DNA from: Dietzia timorensis
Lineage (GTDB): Bacteria; Actinomycetota; Actinomycetes; Mycobacteriales; Mycobacteriaceae
DNA: 64,000 bases
Assembly: GCF_001659785.1 (NCBI RefSeq)
Contig: NZ_CP015961.1
Span: 3,038,001-3,102,000, forward strand
Direction of reading: 5' to 3'
The translations under genes were made by a program, and so were the position numbers. This document shows positions 1 to 13,981 of this stretch, in pieces (position 1 is the stretch's first letter; the number at the start of each line of letters is the position of its first letter). The notes beneath the pieces are model-generated. The model was not told where the DNA came from and did no database searches. It saw only the letters and a program-made list of their open reading frames with translations.

Positions 1-29
1 CCGGCGATACATGGAAGCGAGGAGGACGA

Positions 30-731
30 ATGGCGCGTGAGGCTGGAGCGCAGAACTCCGCTCGAGTAGTTCCAGGTGCCGGGCACGAGAAGCGGCGCAC
101 AAAGACGCGGTCAGCACTTATTTCCGCGGCGATGCGGTTGCTCGCCGAAGGACGACAAGGCGTTGGGATTCGGGAGATCACCGCCGAGGCCGGCGTCGGA
201 TTCGGCTCATTCTTCAATCATTTCCCCGGAGGGAAGGACGAGCTGTATTCGACGGCGGTTCGCGAGATTCTCGACGCGTTCGCGCTTACCATCGCCGAGG
301 CCACGTCCGATTGCTCCGACCCGGCCGAGGTATTTGCACGTTCATTTCGCCTGACCGGCAGGCTCGCTATCAATAACGCCGCGCTGATCACTCCCGTGCT
401 CGCGAGCGGCACCGAGCTTCTCGTAGAAGACTTCCCGCTGCGAACCGCTGCTCTGAACGACATCGCAGAAGGCATCGAATCCGGCCGCTTCGCGCCGATG
501 GACCCCGAGGTTCATCTCGCCTCCGTCGGCGGTGCACTGCTCGGGATGATTCGCCTCACCGCGCATCGTCTCGGCGCCGGTCGAACGCCGATCAGCGAGG
601 ACGAAATCGATCTACAGGCCGAATCCGTCCTTAGGATGCTCGGCCTGAACGCGCAGGACGCCGCCGACGTCGTTTCCCGAGACTTGCCGGGCGAGGACGA
701 GATCAATTGGGACGCACTGAGGCTTCCTTAG
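30..731 (+). CDS. TetR/AcrR family transcriptional regulator
   Basis: This 233-residue protein is a one-component DNA-binding repressor of the TetR family. A basic N-terminal tail of about 22 residues leads into the usual three-helix DNA-binding domain (about residues 24-70), seen as KTRSALISAAMRLLAEG, then GIREITAEAGVGFGSFFNHF, the typical recognition-helix region. The C-terminal half is a helical ligand-binding domain that I cannot assign to a ligand. The ATG at 30 follows a good ribosome binding site (GGAGGA at 21-26). The gene runs toward a small membrane protein 28 bases downstream, which could be its target or merely a neighbour. Nothing in the sequence identifies the effector. The family call is secure; the role is unknown. 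Confidence 0.9.
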   Translation: MAREAGAQNSARVVPGAGHEKRRTKTRSALISAAMRLLAEGRQGVGIREITAEAGVGFGSFFNHFPGGKDELYSTAVREILDAFALTIAEATSDCSDPAEVFARSFRLTGRLAINNAALITPVLASGTELLVEDFPLRTAALNDIAEGIESGRFAPMDPEVHLASVGGALLGMIRLTAHRLGAGRTPISEDEIDLQAESVLRMLGLNAQDAADVVSRDLPGEDEINWDALRLP

Positions 732-759
732 CCCAACTAAATCGGATAACAGTGGACAC

Positions 760-1017
760 ATGGAACCGCCGATTTTGGACATCTATTTCAGCATCGCCAC
801 GCCGATCGCCATCGCGATCGTGCTCATCGCAGCATTGGCGCAATACCTCAACCATCCGAGAACTCGGATGGCGGCACTCGCCATCGCCGCGCTCGGCTTT
901 GTGGCGGCATTCTTCGCACCCGCCGTGCTGATTCTGTTCGGCGCCGGCTACCTCGCCTGGGCGCTCTACGCGCAACGCGGCGGACGCCCGAAACTGTCGG
1001 GTTCCGGCGAGCAATAG
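760..1017 (+). CDS. small two-helix membrane protein
   Basis: An 85-residue protein with two hydrophobic stretches (about residues 7-29 and 37-69, the second possibly a helical hairpin) separated by a short basic, polar loop around NHPRTRM, and a basic C-terminus. It is therefore probably an integral membrane protein with no recognisable enzymatic domain. It begins 28 bases after the TetR gene and could be cotranscribed with it. No clear ribosome binding site precedes the ATG. It is convergent with thiG, whose stop lies 26 bases away. I do not recognise a family, so function is not assigned. Confidence 0.6.
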   Translation: MEPPILDIYFSIATPIAIAIVLIAALAQYLNHPRTRMAALAIAALGFVAAFFAPAVLILFGAGYLAWALYAQRGGRPKLSGSGEQ

Positions 1018-1042
1018 CGCCCTTCGCCCGCAAGCGCTCGCG

Positions 1043-2095
<1,053 letters not shown>

Positions 2096-2099
<4 letters not shown>

Positions 2100-3400
2100 T
2101 TGCCCTCACGTCCTTTCTCCCCGCGCATCATTCGCGCCGGATGAGCAGCCGCAACCGCCTCTGATACGACCGCATCGGCTCCCCCTTCAAGGTAGGCCAG
2201 GATGGCCTCGGCCGTCACGCTCGACAGCGCCACCCCGTTCCTGCCATGTCCCGTGGCCGCGATGACCAGCGGCGCCACCGATTCTCCGCTTCGGAGTAAC
2301 TCCTGCGGGATCGGCCCGATGTACGGCAGGTTATCGGCGGACATAGGCCGCAGGCCGGCGATGGTCTCGCGCAGCTCGTACTCGCCGATCGCGGGGAATA
2401 CGGTCTCGGCGTCGGCGAGTAGATCACGCACGCCGGCCACGGTGACCTGACGGTCCTCGCCATGCTCGTACTGCGTCGCGCCGACGACCAGGCCGCCATC
2501 CCGCGGAACGAGATACAGTGGCCGGCCACGCACCTGCGCGCGCACGACGTGCGTGGGCGCAGGCTCACAGCCGGGGCGCTCGAATATCCGCAACACTTCG
2601 CCCTTGACGTTGCGCACGGGCAGTTTGGTAAGTCGGGTCGATCCCTCACCGGCGGCGATGACGATCGCGTCAAAGCCTTCACCCGCCAGATCTCCCAGCG
2701 CATCGATGCGCCGGCGCACGAACATCCCACCTTCCGCCGCTGCTCCCCTACGGAGCGCGCCGAGCAGTCGCCGGTTGTCGATCGATCCCTCGCCCGGCAT
2801 GTAGTAGGCGCTGCGAATCTGGCCGGTCAGTCCTGGTTCGAGGGCGCGCATGTGCCGGCGCGTAATACGCACTACCGGCTGGTCTGCTGCCTCACCCAGC
2901 GTCGCCGGGTCGACGGTGTCCGCTCCGCTCTGCGGTTCGCGGCCCGTCGTCTCCAGCGCCCAGTCGAGGGCGAGGTTGAGGTCGCGGGTATCGGCATCGT
3001 CGCAGCCGAGCAGCAGACATCCGGTGGAGGTGAGGATACGCCCGCGAGTCCACGGATCCGCGTCGCCGGCCGCGCCCTCTCCGCCCGGCGTTCCCTTCTC
3101 GTACTCTGCCAGCTCCTCGAGCAGCGCGGGCCACGCGGCCAGCGCCTCGAGACCGAGGTGCAGCGCCTCCGGCTCGCCCGGCCACGCTTCCGAATACGGC
3201 GCGAGCATGCCGCCTGCGACCCACGCGGCCGACCGCGACGGCACTCCCGCGGGCCCGGAATCGTCGGGGTCGAACACCGTCACCTCGAACCCCGCACGCG
3301 CGGCGCGGAACGCGATGGTCAGACCGATCACCGAGCCGCCTACGACGGCGACCTTCCGTGCTTCGGCCAACGCGATTTCCTCCCCGTATGGTTGAGCCAT
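2096..3400 (-). CDS. thiO: glycine oxidase ThiO
   Basis: ThiO is an FAD flavoprotein that oxidises glycine to the imine used by ThiG. The N-terminal dinucleotide-binding motif [18 protein letters not shown] (residues about 17-34) and the DAO-type C-terminal segment ([19 protein letters not shown], then [12 protein letters not shown]) fit the glycine oxidase family; length is 434 residues, slightly long for it. I chose the ATG at 3400 because it lies just ahead of the FAD motif; an alternative GTG upstream (3433) would run into thiE. This start overlaps the start codon of divergent thiE, leaving no intergenic promoter. It is the first gene of the thiO-thiS-thiG run. Confidence 0.9.
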
Positions 3401-4199
3401 GCCAGCTGATCCGTCCCAAGCTGATTCCGCCACCCAGATTACGCCGCGCCCCACCGCCCCAGGCGCGCTGCGTACATGGCGGTGTGAACGCCTCGCCGCC
3501 TCGCGCCTCTACGTCTGTATCGACGCGCGCCGCGAGCGGGACGCCGATGCCCGCGAAGCTGGCTGGACCGGCGACTTCCCCGCGCTGCGCCGAGACGTCC
3601 GCGCCGCCTTCTCCGGCGGTGTCGACATCGTGCAGCTACGCGATAAGGGGTCGGCGGGAGAGCGCGAGTTCGGCGTCCTCGAAGCACTCCACGAGATGAC
3701 GGCGCTGCGCGTTCTCGCCGAGGAGGCCGCCTCCGCCGGCGCCTTGTTCGCAGTCAACGACCGCGCCGATGTGGCCTACGCGGTCTCGGCGGACGTGATG
3801 CATCTCGGCCAGGACGATCTCCCCGTGGCCGTGGCCAGGGACATCCTCGGGCCTTCGCCGATCATCGGCCGCTCCTGCCACGCGGCCGGCGAAGTCGACG
3901 CGGCCCTCGCCGATCCCGAGGTCGACTATTTCTGCACCGGTCCCACGTGGCCGACCCCGACCAAGCCCGGCCGCGAAGCCCCCGGCCTGCCGCTGGTCGA
4001 GCACGCAGCGACCGCCACCTCCGCCTCGTCCGCTGCCACGAAGCCGTGGTTCGCGATCGGAGGCATCGACGCATCGAACGTCGGCGAAGTCCTCGCGGCC
4101 GGCGCCTCGCGCGTTGTTGTCGTTCGCGCGGTGACGGCGGCGGACGACATCACCTCGGCCGCCCGGCACATGCGCGCCGCCGTGACCGCGGAGGATTAG
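3399..4199 (+). CDS. thiE: thiamine-phosphate synthase ThiE
   Basis: ThiE joins the thiazole and pyrimidine phosphates to make thiamine monophosphate. The 266-residue product shows the TIM-barrel signatures of mycobacterial Thi[50 protein letters not shown] and [10 protein letters not shown]. The first 30 or so residues are an extra polar, proline-rich tail absent from the usual 220-residue family members. No ATG or GTG is available in frame further in before the domain, so the ATG at 3399 is used despite lacking a visible ribosome binding site. It diverges from thiO with overlapping start codons and ends in a repeat-bearing convergent gap. Confidence 0.93.
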   Translation: MPADPSQADSATQITPRPTAPGALRTWRCERLAASRLYVCIDARRERDADAREAGWTGDFPALRRDVRAAFSGGVDIVQLRDKGSAGEREFGVLEALHEMTALRVLAEEAASAGALFAVNDRADVAYAVSADVMHLGQDDLPVAVARDILGPSPIIGRSCHAAGEVDAALADPEVDYFCTGPTWPTPTKPGREAPGLPLVEHAATATSASSAATKPWFAIGGIDASNVGEVLAAGASRVVVVRAVTAADDITSAARHMRAAVTAED

Positions 4200-4342
4200 G
4201 GTCGGCAGCATCCCTTGCCGTCCAGCAACCTCCTTTCGCGTCGAACCCGCTCCTCTTGTCCATGCCGTCCTCGTCGGCCGCACGTTAAAACTCGCCCGGG
4301 GTGCCACCCACCAACGCGGGGCACGCACACCAGCGCATGGGC

Positions 4343-4393
4343 CTATAAACCAACCCAGGAACACGAATTTTTCTACCGTGGATTGGTGCGTAG
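4343..4393 (+). repeat. palindromic intergenic repeat, divergent copy
   Basis: A weak member of the palindromic family. It opens with CTATAAACCAACC, contains CCAGGAACACGAA shared with the copy at 4558-4628, and closes with TTGGTGCGTAG. The arms are degenerate, so this copy is listed with reservation. Confidence 0.4.
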
Positions 4394-4427
4394 CCCCTCA
4401 GGTTGGTGTGTATCACTCTCCCGCCGG

Positions 4428-4497
4428 CTACAAACCGTCGAAAATGCCAGAAACCGCTGCGAAAACACTAGAAATTGACAACTTCGGCGGTTTCTAG
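4428..4497 (+). repeat. palindromic intergenic repeat
   Basis: The element starts with CTACAAACCGTCG and ends with CGGCGGTTTCTAG, so its ends can pair over about a dozen bases. An inner CACTAGAAATTG may be a further half-copy. It belongs to the family also seen at 4558-4628 and 14132-14201. Confidence 0.55.
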
Positions 4498-4557
4498 CCC
4501 CGCTCCTCGGGAGAGTGCGTCCGCCGTGACTTCTGGGAGCGCTGTGGTCGTCCCGCC

Positions 4558-4628
4558 CTACAAACTGCCCTGAGTGCTACAAACGGCCCCCAGGAACACG
4601 AAAATTCGACACTCAGGACGGTTTGTAG
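4558..4628 (+). repeat. palindromic intergenic repeat, best hairpin
   Basis: Nineteen-base arms at 4558-4576 (CTACAAACTGCCCTGAGTG) and 4610-4628 (CACTCAGGACGGTTTGTAG) pair with two mismatches around a 33-base loop. The loop itself contains another CTACAAACGG half-site. It lies between convergent genes and could act as a two-way terminator or be a REP-like mobile element. Confidence 0.65.
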
Positions 4629-4657
4629 CACGCAGAAGGGTGTGTGCGCTCCAGGCG

Positions 4658-5623
4658 CTACTTCAACCCCAGCCGCGAGAGGAATCCGCCGGAGCCGAGC
4701 ACCGAAATCCCCGCGGGCAGCCGATCGCGCAGGCCACGGTCGGAGGTCACGACGAGGACGTTGCCGGGACCGGCCGACGCAAGCTCGGCCGAGGCCACGT
4801 CGACGATCGTGTCGTCCCCCTCGCCGGACGCGTCGACCCGCACGAGGGAGGCGGGCGACTCGGCCTTCTTGGCCGCGCCCTCGACGACCACGGTGGTCCG
4901 GGCGAGCCATGAACCTCCGGCGTCAGATGTGGAGTCCGGCGCGAGGGCGCACGGCACCGCCGCGGCGAGGTCGCCGAGCAGCGCGGACGTGTACCCCGCG
5001 CGATCACGCCACCAGCCGTTCGACCGCGAGCCCAACACGTTCGCGACATCGACGACGCACGACACCGGCCGCATGCGAAGCGACGGCCACACCGCGGCGA
5101 ACGCGGGCATCAGATCGAACCCCGCCACCTCTGATTCGCGCACCCAGCGCAGTTCCACCGACTCGTGGTTGGCGACCGTGTCGAGCGGCTCGGGAAGGTC
5201 GGCGAACACCGTCGTGTAGGTCCACTCGATGGAACGCGAGCGGCTCATCCCGTCTGGCAAAGAGCCGTCGTGGAGGAGCGAACCGATGCGCGTGCGCGGG
5301 CGGGGGACGCCGGACATCCGCGAGGTCACGCGCTCGCCGCGCACCCGCACCGCGCCCACGGGGATGCCGGCTTCCTCGAAGGTCTCGCGCGCGGCCGCCT
5401 CTGCGGGCGTCTCGCCGGAGTCGATGGCCCCGCCGGGCAGCGCCCAAGTATCGCCGGACGCGGTCCACTTCGCACGGTGCTGCAGCAGGACGAGCGGATC
5501 GGCGGGATCGTCGGGGCTCGGCGCGCGCAGGAGCAGCCCGGCCGCGCCGAACAACCCCCAGCGACGCTGGGAATCCGGGCCGATCACCCAGCCGCCACCG
5601 TCGCCTTCGTCCGCCAAATCCAT
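4658..5623 (-). CDS. NUDIX hydrolase with C-terminal NYN/PIN-like domain
   Basis: The N-terminal half (about residues 20-180) is a NUDIX hydrolase with a complete catalytic box at residues 65-87 (GAIDSGETPAEAAARETFEE, then AGI), expected to cleave a nucleoside diphosphate derivative. The C-terminal half starts with CVVDVANVLGSRSNGWWRDR near residue 194 and includes VLVVTSDRGLRDR and a final VLGSGGFLSRL, a pattern typical of NYN/PIN-like nuclease folds with acidic residues at strand ends. In M. tuberculosis the gene at this place, between thiE and glnX, is mutT3, about 100 residues shorter. The start at 5623 gives 321 residues. Substrate is unknown; the domain calls are confident for NUDIX and moderate for the second domain. 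Confidence 0.85.
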   Translation of the reverse strand: MDLADEGDGGGWVIGPDSQRRWGLFGAAGLLLRAPSPDDPADPLVLLQHRAKWTASGDTWALPGGAIDSGETPAEAAARETFEEAGIPVGAVRVRGERVTSRMSGVPRPRTRIGSLLHDGSLPDGMSRSRSIEWTYTTVFADLPEPLDTVANHESVELRWVRESEVAGFDLMPAFAAVWPSLRMRPVSCVVDVANVLGSRSNGWWRDRAGYTSALLGDLAAAVPCALAPDSTSDAGGSWLARTTVVVEGAAKKAESPASLVRVDASGEGDDTIVDVASAELASAGPGNVLVVTSDRGLRDRLPAGISVLGSGGFLSRLGLK

Positions 5624-5895
5624 GGGTCACATCCGTCGATCGTGTTGGTTCCGATTCGGCCCCGACCGCGCGCAACCTTCGGTCGCGGCGCGAGGCCCAC
5701 CTCCCCAGTGTGTCGGAAAGTCGCGGAAGCGGCCCGCGCGCGGGGTGCGAGGCGCAAAATGGGGTCAGATCGTGCGGGCGGGTGGGCTTCCGAGGTAAAT
5801 CACACTAACCTCATAGGTCTCACGCGTAACGCCGCGCGTGGGGTGCCGATTCACATTAGGCTAGAGCAGACGCAGTTGCCCTGAGGAGGTGGGAC

Positions 5896-7263
5896 GTGAC
5901 CGCAGTGGACACGGCCGATACGGCCCAAGCTGCGCCCGTGCTGCCGACCTCGCTATCGCAGCGCCCTGGCCTTCGCGCGCGACTCGGCCGCTTCTTCAAG
6001 GGCACTAGTTCGACCCCGGGAAAAATGACGGCGTTCACGCTGGTCATCCTTCTCATCACGCTCGTCACCGGCCTGTACACGGCGCAGACGGCCTCGGATC
6101 GCAAGACCCAGCGCGATCTGCTGCTCGCCGAGATCGAGCCCGTCGCCAACGCCTCCCAGACGCTGTATTCGTCACTGTCGATCGCGGATTCGGCAGCCAA
6201 CACCGCATTCCTCACCGGCGGCGTCGAGTCGACCGAACTGCGCGATCGCTACAACGAGGCGATCGGCACGTCGGCGGCGGCGATCATCGCGGCCACCCAG
6301 AGCCTCGAAACCTCCGAGTCCGGGCAGTCACAGATGCTCGCCGAGATCAATTCCAAGCTCACCACCTACACCGGCCTCGTCGAGACCGCGCGCACGAACA
6401 ACCGCGTAGGCAATCCCGTGGGCACCGCGTACCTCGCGGAGGCCTCGGCGATGATGCAGGACGATATCCTCCCCTCGGCCGCCGACTTGTTCGACGACCA
6501 ATCGTCCTCGGTGCAGGAGTTCTCCGGCGAGTGGTCCTCGCCGCCGTGGTTGTCGTTCATCTGGCTGTCCATCGCCATCGCCATGCTCGTGTTGCTGCAG
6601 TTCTGGCTGCGCCGGGCGACAGGCCGCCAGTTCAACATCGGCCTCGCCGCGGCGACGATCCTCGTCGTCATCGCCCTCGGGTGGACGATGCTCGGCGGCC
6701 TCGTCATGGCGACGGGCAATTCGCGCGGACTCTCGGAGGGCGCCGCGCCGATGAGCGAGCTCACCCGCGCCCGAATCTGGGTACAGCAGGCCCGCGCGAC
6801 AGAGACCCTCGACATCGTCCGCCGCACCGATCCCGAATCGGCTTCCGACGAGCGCACCCGGAAGATGGAGGAGATCCGCCGCACGCTGTCGGCGTACCTC
6901 GAGTCCGGGTCGAACGCGGACGCGGGCCTCGACGCCGATGGCGCGATCACCGACGCCGTCAACTCCCTCGACGACTGGCAGGCGACCCAGCGCCGCGCCG
7001 ATTCGCTGTACCAGCAGGGCGATTATCAGGGCGCGATCGCCGCGTCGACGGGCCGCGAGGAGGGTGAGTCGGGGGCCGCGTTCGACGAGCTCGACTCCGC
7101 ACTCGTCGAGGCGATCGAGAAGGCTCGCGATCGCCTGCGCACCGTCATCGACGAAGCCCGCGCCACCTCCGACACCACGCCGGATGCCGTCCGCACGCTC
7201 ACCTTCCTCGCGCTGCTCGCATGCGTGGCGGGTATCGCGCCGCGCATCCGCGAGTATTTGTAG
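5896..7263 (+). CDS. glnX: membrane protein GlnX of the PknG sensing system
   Basis: In mycobacteria GlnX acts with lipoprotein GlnH to pass information on external aspartate and glutamate to the kinase PknG. This 455-residue protein has a cytoplasmic basic N-terminus, a transmembrane helix near residues 43-64, a long helical extracytoplasmic region, two central helices near 217-237 and 246-271, a second helical extracytoplasmic region rich in Ala and Glu, and a final hydrophobic stretch (LTFLALLACVAGIAP) near the C-terminus. The architecture resembles a chemoreceptor-like sensor. The GTG start at 5896 has a strong ribosome binding site (GAGGAGG, 5884-5890). glnH and pknG follow on the same strand, an arrangement conserved in the order. 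Confidence 0.88.
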   Translation: MTAVDTADTAQAAPVLPTSLSQRPGLRARLGRFFKGTSSTPGKMTAFTLVILLITLVTGLYTAQTASDRKTQRDLLLAEIEPVANASQTLYSSLSIADSAANTAFLTGGVESTELRDRYNEAIGTSAAAIIAATQSLETSESGQSQMLAEINSKLTTYTGLVETARTNNRVGNPVGTAYLAEASAMMQDDILPSAADLFDDQSSSVQEFSGEWSSPPWLSFIWLSIAIAMLVLLQFWLRRATGRQFNIGLAAATILVVIALGWTMLGGLVMATGNSRGLSEGAAPMSELTRARIWVQQARATETLDIVRRTDPESASDERTRKMEEIRRTLSAYLESGSNADAGLDADGAITDAVNSLDDWQATQRRADSLYQQGDYQGAIAASTGREEGESGAAFDELDSALVEAIEKARDRLRTVIDEARATSDTTPDAVRTLTFLALLACVAGIAPRIREYL

Positions 7264-7273
7264 GGTGGGGATC

Positions 7274-11430
<4,157 letters not shown>

Positions 11431-11476
11431 GCGGAGTTCCGGGCGTGGCTCCGGGCGAGGCTCGTAGGCTGGGGGA

Positions 11477-12928
11477 ATGAGCACCCCGACGTCACCGAAA
11501 TACGAGCTCGGCACGCAGTTCGCCGAGGCGTTGCCCGAGATGGCCGTCCAGACGGCCGCCGAGGTGCCGGCGAAGGCCCAGCTGGTCGCACTCAGCGATT
11601 CGCTTGCCGCCGAGCTCGACCTTGACGCCGAATGGCTGCGCACCGACGACGGCGTCGCATTTCTCGCCGGTCAGGACACCGACGCCGGCACGTTCGTCGC
11701 GCAGGCCTACTCGGGCCACCAGTTCGGCACCTTCAACCCGAATCTCGGCGACGGGCGCGCGCTGCTGCTCGGCGAACTCCGCGACCGCGAGGGGCGCCTG
11801 CGCGACATCGCGCTCAAGGGCTCCGGCCGCACCCGGTTCTCGCGGATGGGCGATGGCCGCGCGGTCCTCGGGCCGATGCTGCGCGAGTACCTCATCAGCG
11901 AGGCGATGGCCGCGCTCGGCGTGCCGACCACCCGCTCGCTCGCCGTCATCGCCACCGGCCACGGCGTGCGCCGCGAAACCCTCCAGCCCGGCGCGATCCT
12001 TACGCGCGTCGCCGCGAGCCATCTGCGCGTCGGCTCGTTCCAGTACGCGCGCATCGCCGGCGAGGACGAGCTGCTGCGCCGCCTCGCCGACCACGCCATC
12101 GCGCGGCACCACCCCGCAGCAGCGCATGCGGAGAACCCGTACCTCGCGCTGCTCGACGCGGTGATCTCCGCGCAGGCTTCGCTCGTTGCGCAGTGGATGA
12201 ACGTCGGCTTCATCCACGGCGTGATGAACACCGACAATATGACCATTTCCGGCGAGACAATCGACTACGGCCCGTGCGCCTTCATGGACCGCTTCGACCC
12301 GGCGACCGTGTTCAGCTCGATCGACGCCCAGCGCCGCTACGCCTATGGCAACCAGCCGCAGATCGCCCACTGGAATCTCGTCCGCTTCGCCGAGACGCTG
12401 CTGCCGCTGCTCGCGGATTCCCCCGAGCGCGGCGTCGAGCTCGCGGAGGCCTCGCTGCGCCGCTTCCCCGATCTCTACACCGACGCGTGGCGCGCCGGGA
12501 TGGCCGCCAAGCTCGGCCTCGCCCCCGACGACGTCCCACCCGAGCTCCTCGGAGACCTCATGGATCTCATGACGTCGCACGCGCTCGATTTCACCAGCTT
12601 CTTCCGCGCCCTCGCGCGCGTATCCGGCGACGACCGGACGCCGGTGGTCTCCCTCGTGTCCGAACCCGAGGCCCTCGGCGCGTGGCTGGATCGCTGGCTG
12701 GCCCTCGGCCCGGACCGCGAACTCATGGACCGGACGAACCCGGTCTACATCCCGCGCAATCACCTCGTCGAGGAAGCGCTCGACGCCGCAACGGGCGGGG
12801 ACCTAGAGCCCTTCGGCACGCTCTTGGACGCCGTGACCTCGCCGTTCCAGCCCCGACCCGGCCTCGAGCGCTACGCGCAGCCCGCGCCCGAGGACTTCGG
12901 TCCATACACCACGTACTGCGGAACCTAG
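11477..12928 (+). CDS. selO: protein adenylyltransferase SelO (YdiU family)
   Basis: SelO is a pseudokinase that binds ATP in a flipped orientation and transfers AMP to Ser, Thr or Tyr of target proteins, with links to redox stress. The 483-residue protein has family motifs [57 protein letters not shown] and IDYGPCAF, and ends in YTTYCGT, carrying the conserved C-terminal cysteine that is selenocysteine in animals. It starts 46 bases after pknG. Its last 100 or so coding bases are duplicated about 1.15 kb downstream across a toxin-antitoxin insertion. In M. tuberculosis pknG lies directly beside ackA, so selO is extra here. Confidence 0.93.
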   Translation: MSTPTSPKYELGTQFAEALPEMAVQTAAEVPAKAQLVALSDSLAAELDLDAEWLRTDDGVAFLAGQDTDAGTFVAQAYSGHQFGTFNPNLGDGRALLLGELRDREGRLRDIALKGSGRTRFSRMGDGRAVLGPMLREYLISEAMAALGVPTTRSLAVIATGHGVRRETLQPGAILTRVAASHLRVGSFQYARIAGEDELLRRLADHAIARHHPAAAHAENPYLALLDAVISAQASLVAQWMNVGFIHGVMNTDNMTISGETIDYGPCAFMDRFDPATVFSSIDAQRRYAYGNQPQIAHWNLVRFAETLLPLLADSPERGVELAEASLRRFPDLYTDAWRAGMAAKLGLAPDDVPPELLGDLMDLMTSHALDFTSFFRALARVSGDDRTPVVSLVSEPEALGAWLDRWLALGPDRELMDRTNPVYIPRNHLVEEALDAATGGDLEPFGTLLDAVTSPFQPRPGLERYAQPAPEDFGPYTTYCGT

Positions 12929-12945
12929 CGCGCTCGGCCGCTGGC
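12827..12945 (+). repeat. 119-bp direct repeat, left copy (selO 3' end)
   Basis: This segment covers the last 34 codons or so of selO plus 17 bases beyond the stop. It matches 13982-14100 over 119 bases with about eight differences, nearly all at third codon positions. The sequence diverges completely on either side of the matched stretch. Confidence 0.9.
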
Positions 12946-12967
12946 AAAGAGTAAGGCCTTTTCACCT

Positions 12968-12985
12968 TGTACTACGTGTAGTACA
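12968..12985 (+). promoter_or_regulatory. probable operator of the toxin-antitoxin operon
   Basis: A perfect inverted repeat with eight-base arms, TGTACTAC and GTAGTACA, separated by GT, ends ten bases before the antitoxin ATG. Antitoxins of this type usually repress their own operon by binding such palindromes. Confidence 0.6.
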
Positions 12986-12994
12986 TTTCATGAC

Positions 12995-13288
12995 ATGAGT
13001 ACCCGCCGCTTCACCCGATCTCGACATATTCGCCGATCTGTTGTCGGCATGCGCGAGATCAACCACAACGGCGGGGCGATCCTACGCAAGGTAGGGAAAG
13101 ATTTTGACGAGGTGGAGGTCACGGAACGGGGACGAGTTCGGTGGAAGATCGTTTCCGCTGAGCCTCGTACACCCGTGTCCGCAGCCGAGGCGATGTCTAT
13201 ATTCGACGTCCCTACCGACTCTCATTGGGAAGCTGAATTGAGTGCGGACCGCGAGGAGGTCGTGGCTCGCGACCCGTGGGGCGAATGA
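12995..13288 (+). CDS. antitoxin, Phd/YefM or VapB type
   Basis: A 97-residue protein with a basic N-terminus and the segment REINHNGGAILRKVGKDFDEVEVTERGR, cut here into REINHNGGAILRKV and VEVTERGRVRWKIV, resembling the N-terminal DNA-binding fold of Phd/YefM-type antitoxins. The C-terminal half (from PVSAAEAMSIFDVP) would be the flexible toxin-binding part. The ATG at 12995 is chosen because a palindrome lies just upstream; an ATG at 13049 would give 79 residues and is a real alternative. No clear ribosome binding site precedes either, so translation may be leaderless. The toxin gene overlaps its stop by ATGA, a typical coupling of antitoxin and toxin. Confidence 0.75.
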   Translation: MSTRRFTRSRHIRRSVVGMREINHNGGAILRKVGKDFDEVEVTERGRVRWKIVSAEPRTPVSAAEAMSIFDVPTDSHWEAELSADREEVVARDPWGE

Positions 13289-13716
13289 GTGAGTCCCCTC
13301 GAGCTCTGCTCGACACGAACATTCTCATCGCGCAATTCTCTCCGGAGTCACCTCGACCTGATCTCACGAAATTCGACGATCTGTACGTGAGTTCATTGAG
13401 CTATTCCGAACTTCGGTTCGGGCTTTCCGTGGCTCTCCAACGCTCGCCCAAGGAGTACATCCTTCGTAGGAACCGCTTGGAAAGCGTTGAACACGTCTTC
13501 GGTTCGGGCCTTCCATTCGACGACTCGGCAGCCGAGGCATACAGCGAAATCATGGACTTTCTCGCCACACGAACGCCGCACAAGCAGTCCCTTAAGGCCC
13601 ACGTGTTAGATCGGATGATCGCCGCTACCGCATTGGCCCATAACCTCGTGCTAGTCACTCGAAATGTGGGCGATTTCCGGGCGCTCGAAGGTCTCCTTGA
13701 CGTCATTGAATGCTGA
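13285..13716 (+). CDS. PIN-domain toxin, VapC-like ribonuclease
   Basis: The 143-residue product is a PIN-domain nuclease, presumably a metal-dependent RNase that blocks translation when free of antitoxin. The four acidic positions are visible: Asp10 in LLDTNILI, Glu42 in SYSELRFG, Asp109 in HVLDRMIAATAL, and Asp130 in RNVGDF. Length and spacing fit VapC. The ATG overlaps the antitoxin stop as ATGA, which decides the start over the GTG nine bases upstream. The pair lies inside the repeat-bounded island after selO. The RNA target cannot be predicted from sequence. Confidence 0.85.
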   Translation: MSESPRALLDTNILIAQFSPESPRPDLTKFDDLYVSSLSYSELRFGLSVALQRSPKEYILRRNRLESVEHVFGSGLPFDDSAAEAYSEIMDFLATRTPHKQSLKAHVLDRMIAATALAHNLVLVTRNVGDFRALEGLLDVIEC

Positions 13717-13830
13717 CGTACTGGAGACCAAAAGGAGGATCCGAGGGGATTCGCGCGGACTGCCAACTTTCGTCCGTCCCTCATTGTCACTCAGTAGCAA
13801 TTCGCACTGCGGCCGAACGAAGTAATTACC

Positions 13831-13981
13831 TCAGGCGCGAATGCAACGCGGAGACGCCATACCCACTGAGCTCGGCGAGAACACCCAGACGCCCGGCCAT
13901 AGCCGTGGCCACCGCCAATGTCGTTCCCCGCACCGCAGGCGCATCGGCGGGGCCTGCACGAAAATCACTGGCGAAGGCCTC
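13831..13981 (-). pseudogene. possible C-terminal gene remnant, unidentified
   Basis: Read on the minus strand, this stretch gives about 50 residues with a normal protein composition, including [20 protein letters not shown] and ending SALHSRLR before a TGA at 13833-13831. No start codon belongs to it; the open frame runs straight into the antisense of the right selO repeat, so a gene body would have been lost at the repeat boundary. I do not recognise the family. The evidence is only composition and the open frame, so this is a tentative call. Confidence 0.25.

Larger units (their letters stand above)
4200..4657 (+). other. intergenic region with palindromic repeats
   Basis: This 458-base gap lies between the 3' ends of thiE and the NUDIX gene. 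It has no convincing reading frame. It holds at least three copies of a palindromic element whose arms resemble CTACAAACCGTC and GACGGTTTGTAG, described as separate repeats, and is visibly richer in A and T than its surroundings. Confidence 0.7.
12946..13981 (+). mobile_element. small inserted island carrying a toxin-antitoxin pair
   Basis: A 1,036-base stretch lies between two 119-bp direct repeats of the selO 3' end. It contains an antitoxin gene, a PIN toxin gene and a coding-like fragment on the other strand, and appears less GC-rich than its neighbours. There is no integrase or transposase inside, so the mechanism of insertion is unknown. The repeat structure is seen directly; mobility is inferred. 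Confidence 0.5.

Noticed and set aside
3380-3420. A TPP riboswitch for the thiamine genes
   Set aside because: There is no untranslated space between thiO and thiE, and no TPP aptamer core was seen near thiO or thiE.
6938-7273. N-terminal extension of glnH
   Set aside because: It overlaps glnX in another frame; the lipoprotein signal only makes sense from the start at 7274 or 7295.
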